DNA of 27,345 nucleotides from JBFGCM01 sp041581135. GTDB taxonomy: Bacteria; Actinomycetota; Acidimicrobiia; Spongiisociales; UBA5794. The notes under the pieces were generated by a model. It was given only the letters and a program-made list of their open reading frames with translations. It had not been told where the DNA came from and did no database searches. Location of the stretch: NCBI GenBank assembly GCA_041581135.1, contig JBFGCM010000050.1:1-27345 (forward strand), in the 5' to 3' direction. Positions 13,802-22,330 of the stretch are shown here, piece by piece. A program made the position numbers and the translations under genes. How positions within the stretch are numbered: the first letter of the stretch is position 1; every line of letters starts with the position of its first letter.

Positions 13802-14547
13802 CCACCGCCCACGACACCCGCACGCGGATCGCCGCCCGCACCGAAGGCGCCACCAAGATCTACGGCTCGGGACATGCTGAGGTACGCGCCCTCGACGACG
13901 TCGACGCCGCCTTCGCCGCCGGACAGTTCACCACGATCATGGGCCCCTCGGGCTCCGGGAAATCGACGTTGCTCCACGTGCTCGCCGGCCTCGATCAGGT
14001 GACGAGCGGTGAGGTGTACATCGGAGATGTCTCCTTGAACACGCTCACCGACAAGGCGCTCACCCTGTTGCGGCGCGAGAAGGTGGGCTTCGTCTTCCAG
14101 GCCTTCAACCTCATCCCGACGCTGACCGCCGAAGAGAACATCGTGCTGCCGCTGACCATTGCCGGCAAGAAGCCGGATCCTGTCTGGATGGAGCAGGTGG
14201 TGACCACCGTGGGGCTGGGAGATCGCCTCGAGCACCGCCCCACCGAGCTCTCCGGTGGCGAGCAACAGCGCGTCGCCGCCGCCCGAGCCCTCGTGTCGCG
14301 GCCCGAGATCGTCTTCGCCGACGAGCCATCGGGCAACCTGGACACCACCTCGGGAGCCGAGTTGCTCGGCTTCATGCGAATGGCGGTCCGCGAGCTGGGC
14401 CAGACCATCATCATGGTGACCCACGACCCGAATGCGGCGAGCTATTCCGACCGCGTCATCTTCCTGCGTGACGGCAAGATCGTCGACGAGCTGCTGGAAC
14501 CGACCCCGGACGGCATCCTGGGCCGCATGAAGGGCCTCGGAGCATGA
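13798..14547 (+). CDS. MacB/LolD-type ABC transporter ATPase
   Basis: This 249-residue ATPase has Walker A GPSGSGKST (49-57), the Q-loop VGFVFQAFNLIPTLTAEEN, signature LSGGEQQRVAAARAL (about 151-165), Walker B IVFADEPSGNLD and the switch MVTHDP. The FQAFNL and PSGNLD wording is characteristic of the MacB/LolD/FtsE subfamily, whose partners are FtsX-like permeases working by mechanotransmission rather than classical import. The stop overlaps the permease start (ATGA at 14544-14547). The start lacks a ribosome-binding site and seems to depend on the short leader frame. Likely controlled by the adjacent response regulator. Confidence 0.93.
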   Translation: MTTAHDTRTRIAARTEGATKIYGSGHAEVRALDDVDAAFAAGQFTTIMGPSGSGKSTLLHVLAGLDQVTSGEVYIGDVSLNTLTDKALTLLRREKVGFVFQAFNLIPTLTAEENIVLPLTIAGKKPDPVWMEQVVTTVGLGDRLEHRPTELSGGEQQRVAAARALVSRPEIVFADEPSGNLDTTSGAELLGFMRMAVRELGQTIIMVTHDPNAASYSDRVIFLRDGKIVDELLEPTPDGILGRMKGLGA

Positions 14548-17084
14548 TCAAGGCCGCGCTCAAGAGCGTCGTCGCCCACAAGCTCCGGCTCGGCCTCACC
14601 GCACTCGCCATCGTGCTGGGCGTGGCATTCGTCGCCGGCACGTACGTGTTCACCGACACGATCAACTCGACGTTCACCACGTTGATCGACGACGTCTACC
14701 AGGGCACCGACGTGGTCGTCCGCTCCGAAGATCCCGGGTTTGGGGTCGAACAGGTCGGGCTCCCCGAGTCGCTGGTGGACGAAGTACGTGCCGTTGAGGG
14801 GGTCGGCGCCGTCGCGCCCAGCGTCGAAGGCATCGCCCAGATCGTGAAGGACGGTGAGGCGATCGGCGGGCAAGGCCCACCCACCCTGGGGTTCTCCTGG
14901 ACCGACGAGACCGAGTTGACGCCCCTCACGCTGCGGGACGGTCGGGCCCCGACCGGAAGTGGCGAGTTGCTGATCGATGCGGCCACCGCCGACGGCAATG
15001 CCATCGCCACCGGCGACGTGGTGACCATCGTGGCGCTCGGCCCACCCGAGGAGTTCGAGGTCGTCGGCATCGCCAGTTTCGGCGAGAGCGACAGCCTCGC
15101 CGGTGCCACGTTGAGCATCTTCGACTACGAGACGGCGCAACGCCTGTTCAACAGCGAAGGCATGGTGCAGACCATCTCCATAGCGGCGGCACCCGGGGTC
15201 TCCCCGGACGACCTCACTGAGCGCGTCGGCGGCGTGCTGCCCCAAGGAGTGGAGGCGATCAGCGGTGCCGATCAAGTCGACGAGACGCTCGCCGAAGTGG
15301 CCGAAGGGCTCAGCTTCCTGAACATCGCGCTGCTGAGCTTCGCTGCCGTCGCCGTCTTCGTCGGTGCGTTCATCATCTACAACACGTTCCGCATCATCGT
15401 CGCCCAGCGGTCCCGCGAGCTGGCCTTGCTGCGGGCCATCGGTGCCACTGGTGGTCAGGTGACCTGGATGGTCATCGTGGAGGCGTTCTTCGTGGCGCTG
15501 GTGGCCTCTGCCGTCGGCATCGTCCTGGGGATCGGCGTGGCGGCCGGCATCCGCGGGCTGATGGCCGCCGTCGGATTCACACCTCCGGAAGGTCCACTCA
15601 CCATCGAACCCCGGACCATCGTCGTGGGCTTCGCTGTCGGGTTGATCGTGACGCTGGTGTCGGCGCTGCTGCCGGCCAGGCGTGCTTCCCGTGTCAGCCC
15701 CGTAGAAGCGATGCGCGAGGGCGGCTCACCGCCACGCCGGCGCTCCCTCGCCACCCGGGCCATCACGGGGACCGTGGTCGCCGTGGTGGGCATCGGTTCG
15801 TTGTTCGTCGGCCTGTTCGTGGGGGTCTCCAACGCGATCGCCTACGTCGGATTCGGGGCGTTGGTGACCTTCCTCGGCGTGGCCATCCTGTCTCCGCTCG
15901 CTGCCAAGCCGATCGCCAAGTTCGTCGGCTGGCCGCTCCCGCGCACCATCGGGGTGACCGGGAAGCTGGCCCAGGAGAACGCGATGCGTACGCCGCGGCG
16001 CACGGCCTCCACGGCGAGCGCGCTGATGATCGGGGTCGCCCTGGTCGCGTTCGTGGCCATCTTCGCCTCTTCGATCTCCGCCTCGGTGCGGGCGTCGATC
16101 TTCGACAACTTCCCGGCGGATCTGTCGGTGCAGTACACCAACTTCGCCGAGCCGGGCATGGGCGGGATCAGCCCGGACCTCGGCCGGCAGCTACGCGAGA
16201 TCGACGAGTTGGAGTCGGTGTCGCCGATCCAGTTCGGTCAGTTCCGCAAGAGCGACGGCGGCATCGCGTTCGTCACCGGCGTCGACACTGCCACCATCGC
16301 CGACGTGTACGCGCTCGGTGTGCAGAGCGGCAGCCTGGATGCCGCCGCCGACGGTGGAGTCATGCTGCATGTCGACACCGCCGACGACCTCGGCGTGACC
16401 GTGGGAGACACCATCGAGATGGAGTTCGCCCTCACGGGCGTCCAGTCCGTGACCGTGGATGCCATCTTCGAGCGCAACGATCTGAACACGCCCTACATGC
16501 TGGCGACACCGGTGTTCCACCAGAACTTCACGAGTCGATTCGATCAGATGATCTTCGCCAACGTGGCCGCAGGCTCTGACCTGGCGACGGCCCGCACCGC
16601 GATGGAAGGCGTCGCCGCCGACTTCGGCAACGTGGAGGTGCAGGACAAGGGTGAGTTCGTCGCCCAGCAGGAGGCCCAGATCAACGGGATCTTGGCGCTG
16701 TTCTACGGCTTGCTGGGCTTGGCCATCGTCATCGCCGTGCTCGGCATCACGAACACGCTCGCACTGTCCGTGTTCGAGCGCACCCGGGAGATCGGCCTGC
16801 TCCGTGCCGTCGGCATGGCGCGGCGCCAGGTCCGGTCGATGATTCACTGGGAGTCGGTGATCATCGCCTTGTTCGGCGCCATCCTGGGCGTTGCCGTGGG
16901 CTCGCTCTTCGGGTGGTCGGTGGTCACGGCGCTCGCCGACGAGGGTATCGAGGTACTTGCATTTCCTTGGGTGCAACTGGCTATATTCATCGTTGCAGCC
17001 GGCATCGCCGGTGTCGTGGCCGCAGCGCTGCCGGCCCTCAAGGCCTCGCGGCTCAACGTGCTGGAGGCCATCGCATACGAATGA
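14544..17084 (+). CDS. FtsX-like ABC permease, two FtsX domains
   Basis: This 846-residue permease has an N-terminal membrane segment (about 17-37) and a long external domain (about 40-250). A first FtsX block follows (about 258-385, with SFAAVAVFVGAFIIYNTF and QRSRELALLRAIGATGGQV). A central membrane pair (about 410-465) leads to a second external domain (about 490-710) and a second FtsX block (about 715-840, with FERTREIGLLRAVGMARRQV). The R-E-x-x-L-L-R-A-x-G motif in both blocks is the family's coupling helix for the ATPase. The duplicated layout is that of large Gram-positive FtsX-like permeases (MacB-type, lipoprotein, peptide or antimicrobial handling). The function is inferred only from the family and from the adjoining two-component system. 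Followed by a strong terminator hairpin. Confidence 0.92.
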   Translation: MIKAALKSVVAHKLRLGLTALAIVLGVAFVAGTYVFTDTINSTFTTLIDDVYQGTDVVVRSEDPGFGVEQVGLPESLVDEVRAVEGVGAVAPSVEGIAQIVKDGEAIGGQGPPTLGFSWTDETELTPLTLRDGRAPTGSGELLIDAATADGNAIATGDVVTIVALGPPEEFEVVGIASFGESDSLAGATLSIFDYETAQRLFNSEGMVQTISIAAAPGVSPDDLTERVGGVLPQGVEAISGADQVDETLAEVAEGLSFLNIALLSFAAVAVFVGAFIIYNTFRIIVAQRSRELALLRAIGATGGQVTWMVIVEAFFVALVASAVGIVLGIGVAAGIRGLMAAVGFTPPEGPLTIEPRTIVVGFAVGLIVTLVSALLPARRASRVSPVEAMREGGSPPRRRSLATRAITGTVVAVVGIGSLFVGLFVGVSNAIAYVGFGALVTFLGVAILSPLAAKPIAKFVGWPLPRTIGVTGKLAQENAMRTPRRTASTASALMIGVALVAFVAIFASSISASVRASIFDNFPADLSVQYTNFAEPGMGGISPDLGRQLREIDELESVSPIQFGQFRKSDGGIAFVTGVDTATIADVYALGVQSGSLDAAADGGVMLHVDTADDLGVTVGDTIEMEFALTGVQSVTVDAIFERNDLNTPYMLATPVFHQNFTSRFDQMIFANVAAGSDLATARTAMEGVAADFGNVEVQDKGEFVAQQEAQINGILALFYGLLGLAIVIAVLGITNTLALSVFERTREIGLLRAVGMARRQVRSMIHWESVIIALFGAILGVAVGSLFGWSVVTALADEGIEVLAFPWVQLAIFIVAAGIAGVVAAALPALKASRLNVLEAIAYE

Positions 17085-17110
17085 CGCGTTCGTGATCCCA
17101 AGGGGGGACG

Positions 17111-17141
17111 ATGGGGGGCCGCCGCCTGGGCGGCCCCCCAT
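17111..17141 (+). terminator. Hairpin terminator after the FtsX-like permease
   Basis: A perfect 13-bp stem (17111-17123 with 17129-17141) closes the five-base loop GCCTG. It begins 27 bases after the permease stop and ends just before the -10 box of the next unit, so it separates the two transporters' transcripts. No T-run follows. Confidence 0.65.
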
Positions 17142-17144
17142 CAC

Positions 17145-17150
17145 TAGGTT
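17145..17150 (+). promoter_or_regulatory. -10 box TAGGTT, six bases before the FetA-like GTG
   Basis: TAGGTT-GGCGGC-GTG has the leaderless geometry seen repeatedly in this window and supports the GTG at 17157 as the start. Confidence 0.5.
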
Positions 17151-17156
17151 GGCGGC

Positions 17157-17822
17157 GTGCGATTCCTCTTTTCCTTGCGGGACGTCACCGTCACCGGGTC
17201 GAGTGGCGTGATTCTGCGACACGTCGATCTCAACATCCCCGATGGCGCACTGACCGTGTTGGCCGGACCGTCGGGTTCCGGCAAGAGCACCCTGTTGCGG
17301 CTCTGCAACCGGCTGGAGGCGGCGTCGTCCGGAGTGGTGTCATTCCGCGGCGAAGACGTCATCTCCATAGATCCGCTGGTATTGCGGCGACGAGTCGGCA
17401 TGGTGTTCCAGCAGCCGGTGCTCTTCGGCGGCACGGTTCGCGACAACATGGCCGTGGCTGATCCCGATGCCGGTGACGATGCATACATGGCGGCACTGCA
17501 GAGAGCCGCGTTGAGTGCTGAGTTCCTGGATCGCCAAGCCGATGAGCTGTCAGGTGGAGAGGGACAGCGGGTCTGCCTCGCCCGCGCCCTCGTGGCGGAG
17601 CCCGAAGTGCTGTTGATGGACGAGCCGACGTCTGCGCTCGACGAAGACGCCGGCAGGCTGCTCGAGAAGCTCGGGCGAGATCTGGTGGCGGCGGGCGTGC
17701 CAGTGGTGTGGGTGACCCACGATCGGGCCCAACTGGCCAGGATCGCCGACTGGGTGGTCATGGTGGAAGAGGGCAGGGTGGTGGCGAGCGGACCTCGCCC
17801 GGAGGTCGACGTTGCCGGGTGA
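17157..17822 (+). CDS. fetA: FetA-like iron-export ABC ATPase
   Basis: This 221-residue ABC ATPase has Walker A GPSGSGKS (37-44), VGMVFQQPVLFGGTVRDN, signature LSGGEGQRVCLARAL, Walker B VLLMDEPTSALDED and the switch VWVTHD. The short length and the downstream UPF0014 permease identify it as the FetA (YbbL) component of the FetAB exporter, which in E. coli lowers cytosolic iron and protects against peroxide. The GTG start lacks a ribosome-binding site but has a -10 box six bases upstream. It overlaps the permease gene by 11 bases. The symbol is assigned from gene order and family, not from a tested function. Confidence 0.85.
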   Translation: MRFLFSLRDVTVTGSSGVILRHVDLNIPDGALTVLAGPSGSGKSTLLRLCNRLEAASSGVVSFRGEDVISIDPLVLRRRVGMVFQQPVLFGGTVRDNMAVADPDAGDDAYMAALQRAALSAEFLDRQADELSGGEGQRVCLARALVAEPEVLLMDEPTSALDEDAGRLLEKLGRDLVAAGVPVVWVTHDRAQLARIADWVVMVEEGRVVASGPRPEVDVAG

Positions 17823-18594
17823 TGTCGATGCCCTCGGCTTGGCGGCCTCGCTCCTCTTGGTGGGGGTGGCCGTCGCCATCTCGGTGTGGCGGGGTCTGGG
17901 CGTCGAACGGTCCATCGTGTGGGCGACGCTCCGGGCACTGGCGCAGCTGCTCGCGGTGGGCGTGGTGCTGGCCTTCATCCTCGATCCGGGCCGCTCATTG
18001 GCATGGTCGTGGACCTGGGTTGCCTTCATGGTGGTGTTCGCCAGCTTCGTGATGAAGAACCGGGCCCCGGAGGTGCCGGGGCTGCAGTGGGTGGCGCTGG
18101 CCGCCTTCACCGCGGCTGCAATCCTGACGTTGGGCGTCATCTTCGGGCTCGGCATCTTCCCACCCGAGGCGCGGGCCATCGTGCCGCTGGCCGGGATGAT
18201 GATCGGGAACTCCATGAACTCGTCCGTGGTGGCGGCACGCCGCACGGTGGAAGAGCTGCGGGACAAGCGAGCCGAGGTGGAGGCCCGGCTGGCGTTGGGC
18301 CAGTCGTCGCAGGAGGCGGCGCGGCCGTACCTGCGCAATGCCATTCGCACCTCCTTGATCCCCCAGATCGAGACCACCAAGGCCGTCGGCTTGGTGTTCC
18401 TCCCGGGCGCGATGACCGGGCTCATCCTCGCCGGTGTCGACCCCTTCGATGCCGTGCTGGTGCAGGCGGCGATCATGTTCTTGATCCTGGGGGCCGTGGC
18501 GACCACCACCTCGGTGATGGGCATCGGGGTGACGCGAAGGGTGTTCAGTGCCGATCACCGATTGGCGCGGCTGCCACGCCAGGCGGAGACCTGA
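17812..18594 (+). CDS. fetB: FetB-like (UPF0014) permease
   Basis: This 260-residue membrane protein with about six or seven hydrophobic segments shows the UPF0014 hallmarks: QLLAVGVVLAFIL, VPLAGMMIGNSMNSS in the middle, SLIPQIETTKAVGLVFLPGAMTGLILAG towards the end, and a charged cytosolic loop (EELRDKRAEVEARLALGQ). It pairs with the preceding ATPase as a probable Fe(II) exporter. The likely start is TTG at 17812, inside the ATPase gene and overlapping it by 11 bases, since no ATG or GTG in frame lies before the first membrane segment. Two neighbours further on (Dps, Fur-KatG) also deal with iron and peroxide. Confidence 0.85.
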   Translation: MPGDVDALGLAASLLLVGVAVAISVWRGLGVERSIVWATLRALAQLLAVGVVLAFILDPGRSLAWSWTWVAFMVVFASFVMKNRAPEVPGLQWVALAAFTAAAILTLGVIFGLGIFPPEARAIVPLAGMMIGNSMNSSVVAARRTVEELRDKRAEVEARLALGQSSQEAARPYLRNAIRTSLIPQIETTKAVGLVFLPGAMTGLILAGVDPFDAVLVQAAIMFLILGAVATTTSVMGIGVTRRVFSADHRLARLPRQAET

Positions 18595-18625
18595 GGGGTG
18601 CGCCGGTGGCCGGACCCTGCCGCTG

Positions 18626-18631
18626 TAGCAT
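18626..18631 (+). promoter_or_regulatory. -10 box TAGCAT before the esterase GTG
   Basis: TAGCAT is followed by nine bases and the GTG at 18641. The expected transcription start lies within three bases of the start codon, so the message would be leaderless or nearly so. No ribosome-binding site is present. Confidence 0.4.
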
Positions 18632-18640
18632 CCGCCGGCC

Positions 18641-19765
18641 GTGACTCCCTCCGACCTCCCACTCACGCTGCGCCGTGCCCTTGTCGGCGAGGACGATGCC
18701 TCCGTTGCGGACCTCGTGTCGGCCCACGGCGGCACCCCGCTGGTCGACGGCACCACGGCCACATTCGTATTCCGCGGTGACGCCGAGGACGTCGAGCTGA
18801 AGCACTGGATGGACACGTTCCCGGATGCCTCACCGTTCATACGCATCGGGGACACGGCGACGTGGTACACCACGGTGCACCTCCCGAGGCTCGCCCGCGT
18901 GGAGTACAAGCTGGCGGTGCGGCGCCGCGGTCGACGCCGCCTGATGCTCGATCCGCTCAATCCTGATCGGGCACGCGGACCGTTCGGGAGCAATTCGCTG
19001 GCGACCGGGGTGGACTACCGGAGACCGGAGTGGAGTCAGCCTCAGCCGTCGGTGCCTGCGGGAACATTGGAGGAGCTGGACGTCGTCTCGAGGATCTTCG
19101 GGAAGACGCGGACCGTGACCCTCTACCGGCCGGCGGGCGACTCCGGCGAGCGCCTGCCGCTCCTCCTGGTCCACGACGGGTCCGAGTACCGCACCTGTGC
19201 CGCGCTCACCACGGTGCTCGACAATCTGATTCACGCTGGCGACATCGTGCCCACTCGGGCGGTGCTCGTGGACCCGGGAGCCCGCAACACCGAGTATGCG
19301 GCCGGCGAAGACCATGCCGACCACCTGGTGGGTGAGGTGCTCGTGAAGCTGCGGACGGCGATCGCCGTGGATCCGCGTCGGGTGGTGGCGATGGGCGCCA
19401 GCCTCGGTGGCGTGGCTTCCTTGCACGCGGCGTGGCGCCACCCAGGCACCTTCCAGGGCCTGGTGTTGCAGTCGGGATCCTTCGTCAGGGCGCTCGGTGG
19501 CCCGTTCCGGCGGGGCCCGGTCTTCGCCCCGGTGGCGAGGTTCCTCCAGGAGTTCGATGACGATCCCGGCCACCTGCCCGGTCGGATCCATCTGGCTTGT
19601 GGCCGTTACGACGGTCTCTACGTCGACGATCTCCGGATGCGGGACCAGCTCGAGGCTCGGGGGTTGGAGGTGGGATGGGCGGAGTCGCGCGACGGTCACC
19701 ACTGGGGGACGTGGCGCGACTTGTTGCGGCCGGGTCTCGTCCACGTGCTGGGTCCTGCCGGGTAG
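18641..19765 (+). CDS. Enterochelin-esterase-like alpha/beta hydrolase
   Basis: This 374-residue protein has an N-terminal Ig-like/CBM48-type domain (about 30-125: TATFVFRGDAEDVELKHW ... YKLAVRRRG) and a C-terminal esterase domain (about 145-370). The catalytic triad is visible: nucleophile S254 in GASLGG, D324 in GRYDGLY, and His in DGHHWGTWR (353-354). This two-domain order is that of Fes/IroD-like and related esterases, which often hydrolyse siderophore or carbohydrate esters; the substrate is open. There is no signal peptide, so it is cytosolic. It is the first gene of a cassette with an ATP-grasp protein and a second esterase. The TAG stop is also the start of a TAGGCT -10 box for the next gene. 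Confidence 0.85.
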   Translation: MTPSDLPLTLRRALVGEDDASVADLVSAHGGTPLVDGTTATFVFRGDAEDVELKHWMDTFPDASPFIRIGDTATWYTTVHLPRLARVEYKLAVRRRGRRRLMLDPLNPDRARGPFGSNSLATGVDYRRPEWSQPQPSVPAGTLEELDVVSRIFGKTRTVTLYRPAGDSGERLPLLLVHDGSEYRTCAALTTVLDNLIHAGDIVPTRAVLVDPGARNTEYAAGEDHADHLVGEVLVKLRTAIAVDPRRVVAMGASLGGVASLHAAWRHPGTFQGLVLQSGSFVRALGGPFRRGPVFAPVARFLQEFDDDPGHLPGRIHLACGRYDGLYVDDLRMRDQLEARGLEVGWAESRDGHHWGTWRDLLRPGLVHVLGPAG

Positions 19766-19768
19766 GCT
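19763..19768 (+). promoter_or_regulatory. Possible internal -10 box TAGGCT before the ATP-grasp gene
   Basis: TAGGCT overlaps the esterase stop codon. A leader with AGAAGGGG precedes the GTG at 19798. The ATP-grasp and second esterase genes could therefore also be transcribed without the first esterase. Confidence 0.35.
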
Positions 19769-19797
19769 CCCGCCGTCGGCGAAGAGAAGGGGCAGGC

Positions 19798-21051
19798 GTG
19801 GCGAACGTCACTCGACGTATCGGGCTGTCGCTGGGCGCGGATCTGTGCTGGCCGTCGTTCTACGAGGACATCATCGGCCTGCTCGAGCCAGAGGTGAGCG
19901 TCGGGGGAGATCGGGTTCGTTTCGACATCGAGCGGATCACCATCGAGCCGTACGACCTGACCCAGCCGGTGCACTACGACGTGGTGCTGGACCGCCTCAC
20001 CCACTGGTACCACACGAGCCGCGAGTGGATCAAGAAGGCGGTGATCAAGGACGGGCTCTACGTCCTCAACAACCCGTTCTCGATCCAGTCGATGGAGAAG
20101 CACACGTCGTACGTGGCCATGATGCGGCTGGGGATGCCGGTGCCGAAGACGTGGATGGTGCCGCCGAAGCACTACGAACCCACCGCCGATCTCCAGATCG
20201 TTCTCGAGAGCTACGCCCGTCACTTCGACCTGGGGGAGGTGGGACGGCAGGTGGGGTTCCCGGTGTTCATGAAGCCGTACGACGGCGGCGCGTGGGTGGG
20301 AGTGTCCCGCGCCGCCGACGAGGCCGAGCTGGAGCGGGCCTACGACGAGTCCGGGACGCGGCTGATGCACATCCAGGCGTCCGTGGAGCCCTTCGATCTC
20401 TTCGTGCGCGCCCTGGCGGTTGGCCCCCAAGTGAACGTCATGCGATATGACCCCTCTGCCTCGCTGCACGACCGCTACCAGGTGGACTTCGACTTCGTCG
20501 ACGCCGCCGAGTGGCAGACCATGGCCGACACGGTGCTCACGATCAATACGTTCTTCGGCTGGGACTTCAACTCGTGCGAGGCGTTGCGGCGGGACGGCGT
20601 GTTCCACCCGATCGACTTCGCCAATCCGTGTCCGGATTCCCAGGTGACGTCGTTGCACTACCACATCCCCTGGTTGGTCAAAGCGAAGATCCGCTGGTCG
20701 CTCTTCTGCGCCGCCATGAAGCGGCCGATGCATCTCAACCTGGATTGGGTACCGTATTTCGAGGTGGCCGAATCCGACCGGCCCTACCCGGAGAAGCTGG
20801 CCGCGTACGGGGAGATCGCCAGGAAGCGGCTGGACGCGGAGCGGTTTGAGGAGTTCTCGGCTACGCAGCTGGCCGACCTCGACGAGGTCACTCTGGAGTA
20901 CTTCCGTACCGACCGTGCTCGCAGCATCGTGGCCCGCAAGGTGGCGGCGCTGTTCCCTCCGCACGAGGTGGACGGCTTCGCCGAGCACTTCTGGGGCCTC
21001 ATCCAGTTCTGGCGCAAGACCGAGGCGGACCGGCTGGCGGCCTCCAAGTGA
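19798..21051 (+). CDS. ATP-grasp family protein of unknown specificity
   Basis: This 417-residue protein has ATP-grasp features. An N-terminal domain (about 1-110) contains VHYDVVLDRLTHWYHTSREW. A nucleotide-binding core follows with VFMKPYDGGAWVGVSR (K159, then a glycine-rich loop), LMHIQASVEPFDLFVRALAVG, and HPIDFANPCPD (D273, N276), where the metal-binding acidic and Asn residues of the family lie. A long helical tail ends in FAEHFWGLIQFW. ATP-grasp enzymes join a carboxylate, activated as acyl phosphate, to an amine or thiol. The start is GTG with AGAAGGGGCAGG upstream. It overlaps the second esterase (GTGA at 21048-21051), so the two are made together. Conserved wording such as LNNPFSIQSMEKHTSY suggests a distinct subfamily that I cannot match to a known product. 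Confidence 0.8.
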   Translation: MANVTRRIGLSLGADLCWPSFYEDIIGLLEPEVSVGGDRVRFDIERITIEPYDLTQPVHYDVVLDRLTHWYHTSREWIKKAVIKDGLYVLNNPFSIQSMEKHTSYVAMMRLGMPVPKTWMVPPKHYEPTADLQIVLESYARHFDLGEVGRQVGFPVFMKPYDGGAWVGVSRAADEAELERAYDESGTRLMHIQASVEPFDLFVRALAVGPQVNVMRYDPSASLHDRYQVDFDFVDAAEWQTMADTVLTINTFFGWDFNSCEALRRDGVFHPIDFANPCPDSQVTSLHYHIPWLVKAKIRWSLFCAAMKRPMHLNLDWVPYFEVAESDRPYPEKLAAYGEIARKRLDAERFEEFSATQLADLDEVTLEYFRTDRARSIVARKVAALFPPHEVDGFAEHFWGLIQFWRKTEADRLAASK

Positions 21052-21773
21052 GCATCGCCGAGTCCTGGTACTCGGACCGGGTGCAGCGTGACGTCCACCT
21101 CGTGCGCTGGGGTGAGATGGGGACACCGGTGCTCTTGTTCCCCACCGCCGGGGGCGACGCCTACGAGTGCGAACGGATGGGCCTGGTCGGAGCACTCGAC
21201 GGGCTGCTCGCCGCCGGTCGAGTGAAGCTCTACTCCATGGACAGCATCGCCGGCCGATCGTGGCTGGAGCACGCCGACCCCCGCCACTCGATGTGGCTGC
21301 AGAACCGGTTCGATGCGATGGTGGCAGCCGAGGTGGTACCCGCCATCAGGGCGGACTGCCGCAGCGACGACATCGAGCTGGTGGTGGCAGGAGCGTCGAT
21401 CGGCGCATTCAACGCGGTGGCGACGCTGTGCCGTCACCCCGATGTATTCCGGGTTGCGATCGGCATGAGCGGCACCTACGACCTGAGCAATCGCCTGCAG
21501 GGCCACTGGAGCGAGGACTTCTATTTCTCCTCGCCGCTCGACTGGCTGCCCGGACTGGGGGAGGGGGAGCACCTCAACCGGCTGCGGACGTGCTTCGTGG
21601 TGCTCGCCGCCGGGCAAGGCCGCTGGGAGGACCCCGGCGAGACCTGGAAGATGGCGCACGTGCTCGGCTCGCGGGGAGTGCCCAACCGCGTGGATCTGTG
21701 GTCATCGGGACACGACCACGATTGGCCCACGTGGCGGGAGATGCTGCCGCTCTACCTCGACGACTTGGCGTGA
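21048..21773 (+). CDS. Second alpha/beta-hydrolase esterase of the cassette
   Basis: This 241-residue single-domain esterase has nucleophile S117 in GASIGAFNA and the C-terminal His in SGHDHDWPTWREMLP (about 219-234); the acid residue is less certain, perhaps within GQGRWEDPGE. The strand VLLFPTAGGDAYE near 28-40 forms the oxyanion region. The wording GASxGxFxA with H-x-W-P-T-W is that of the esterase D/FrsA-like putative esterase family related to the upstream enzyme. There is no signal peptide. The GTG start overlaps the ATP-grasp stop as GTGA. Two esterases around one ligase suggest a pathway that makes and cleaves an ester or amide, but the substrate is not readable. Confidence 0.82.
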   Translation: MSIAESWYSDRVQRDVHLVRWGEMGTPVLLFPTAGGDAYECERMGLVGALDGLLAAGRVKLYSMDSIAGRSWLEHADPRHSMWLQNRFDAMVAAEVVPAIRADCRSDDIELVVAGASIGAFNAVATLCRHPDVFRVAIGMSGTYDLSNRLQGHWSEDFYFSSPLDWLPGLGEGEHLNRLRTCFVVLAAGQGRWEDPGETWKMAHVLGSRGVPNRVDLWSSGHDHDWPTWREMLPLYLDDLA

Positions 21774-21792
21774 CCCGATCGGCGGGTCGGTT

Positions 21793-21798
21793 TATCGT
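21793..21798 (+). promoter_or_regulatory. -10 box TATCGT for dps
   Basis: TATCGT is followed by a short leader holding a near-perfect AAGGAGG (21806-21812) nine bases before the ATG at 21822, predicting strong translation. No clear -35 box is seen. Confidence 0.4.
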
Positions 21799-21821
21799 GT
21801 GACGCAAGGAGGATCACCCCT

Positions 21822-22307
21822 ATGGCCACGCTCCACGACACACGCATCGACATCCCTGAACCCGAGCGCAAGGCGCTCATCGACCTGCTCAACGCCCGCC
21901 TCGCCGACACGCTGGACCTGTACACGCAGGCGAAGCATGCGCACTGGAACGTCAAGGGCTCCGACTTCATCGCCCTCCACGAGCTGTTCGACGAGCTCGC
22001 CGCCTCACTCGTCGAGTACATCGACATGATCGCCGAACGCGCCACCAGCCAGGGCGGCGTGGCAGAGGGCACCGCCCGGATGGCGGCGGCCGCCTCGTCC
22101 TTGCCCGAATACCCGGTGGACGCCGTCGACGGCCCGGCACATGTCACGGCGCTGGCCGATCGTTATGCGGCATTTGCGGCCCAGCTGCGGTCGGCCATCA
22201 CCACGTCTGAGGAGCATGGCGACATTGACACCGCCGACCTCTTCACCGAGGTGTCCCGCACCGTCGACAAGCACCTCTGGTTCTTGGAGGCACACCTCCA
22301 GGCCTGA
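21822..22307 (+). CDS. dps: Dps-family ferritin-like DNA-protection protein
   Basis: This 161-residue four-helix protein carries the Dps ferroxidase signature KHAHWNVKGSDFIALHELFDEL: H41 of HWN, then H53 and D57 on the following helix, which come together at the dimer interface. Dps dodecamers oxidise Fe(II) with peroxide, store the iron and protect DNA. There is no long basic N- or C-terminal tail, so direct DNA binding may be weak. A very strong ribosome-binding site (AAGGAGG) precedes the ATG. It is convergent with the YwiC-like gene, with 23 bases between the two stop ends. Confidence 0.92.
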   Translation: MATLHDTRIDIPEPERKALIDLLNARLADTLDLYTQAKHAHWNVKGSDFIALHELFDELAASLVEYIDMIAERATSQGGVAEGTARMAAAASSLPEYPVDAVDGPAHVTALADRYAAFAAQLRSAITTSEEHGDIDTADLFTEVSRTVDKHLWFLEAHLQA

Positions 22308-22330
22308 AACCGGCCCGGCTCGGTATCGGC

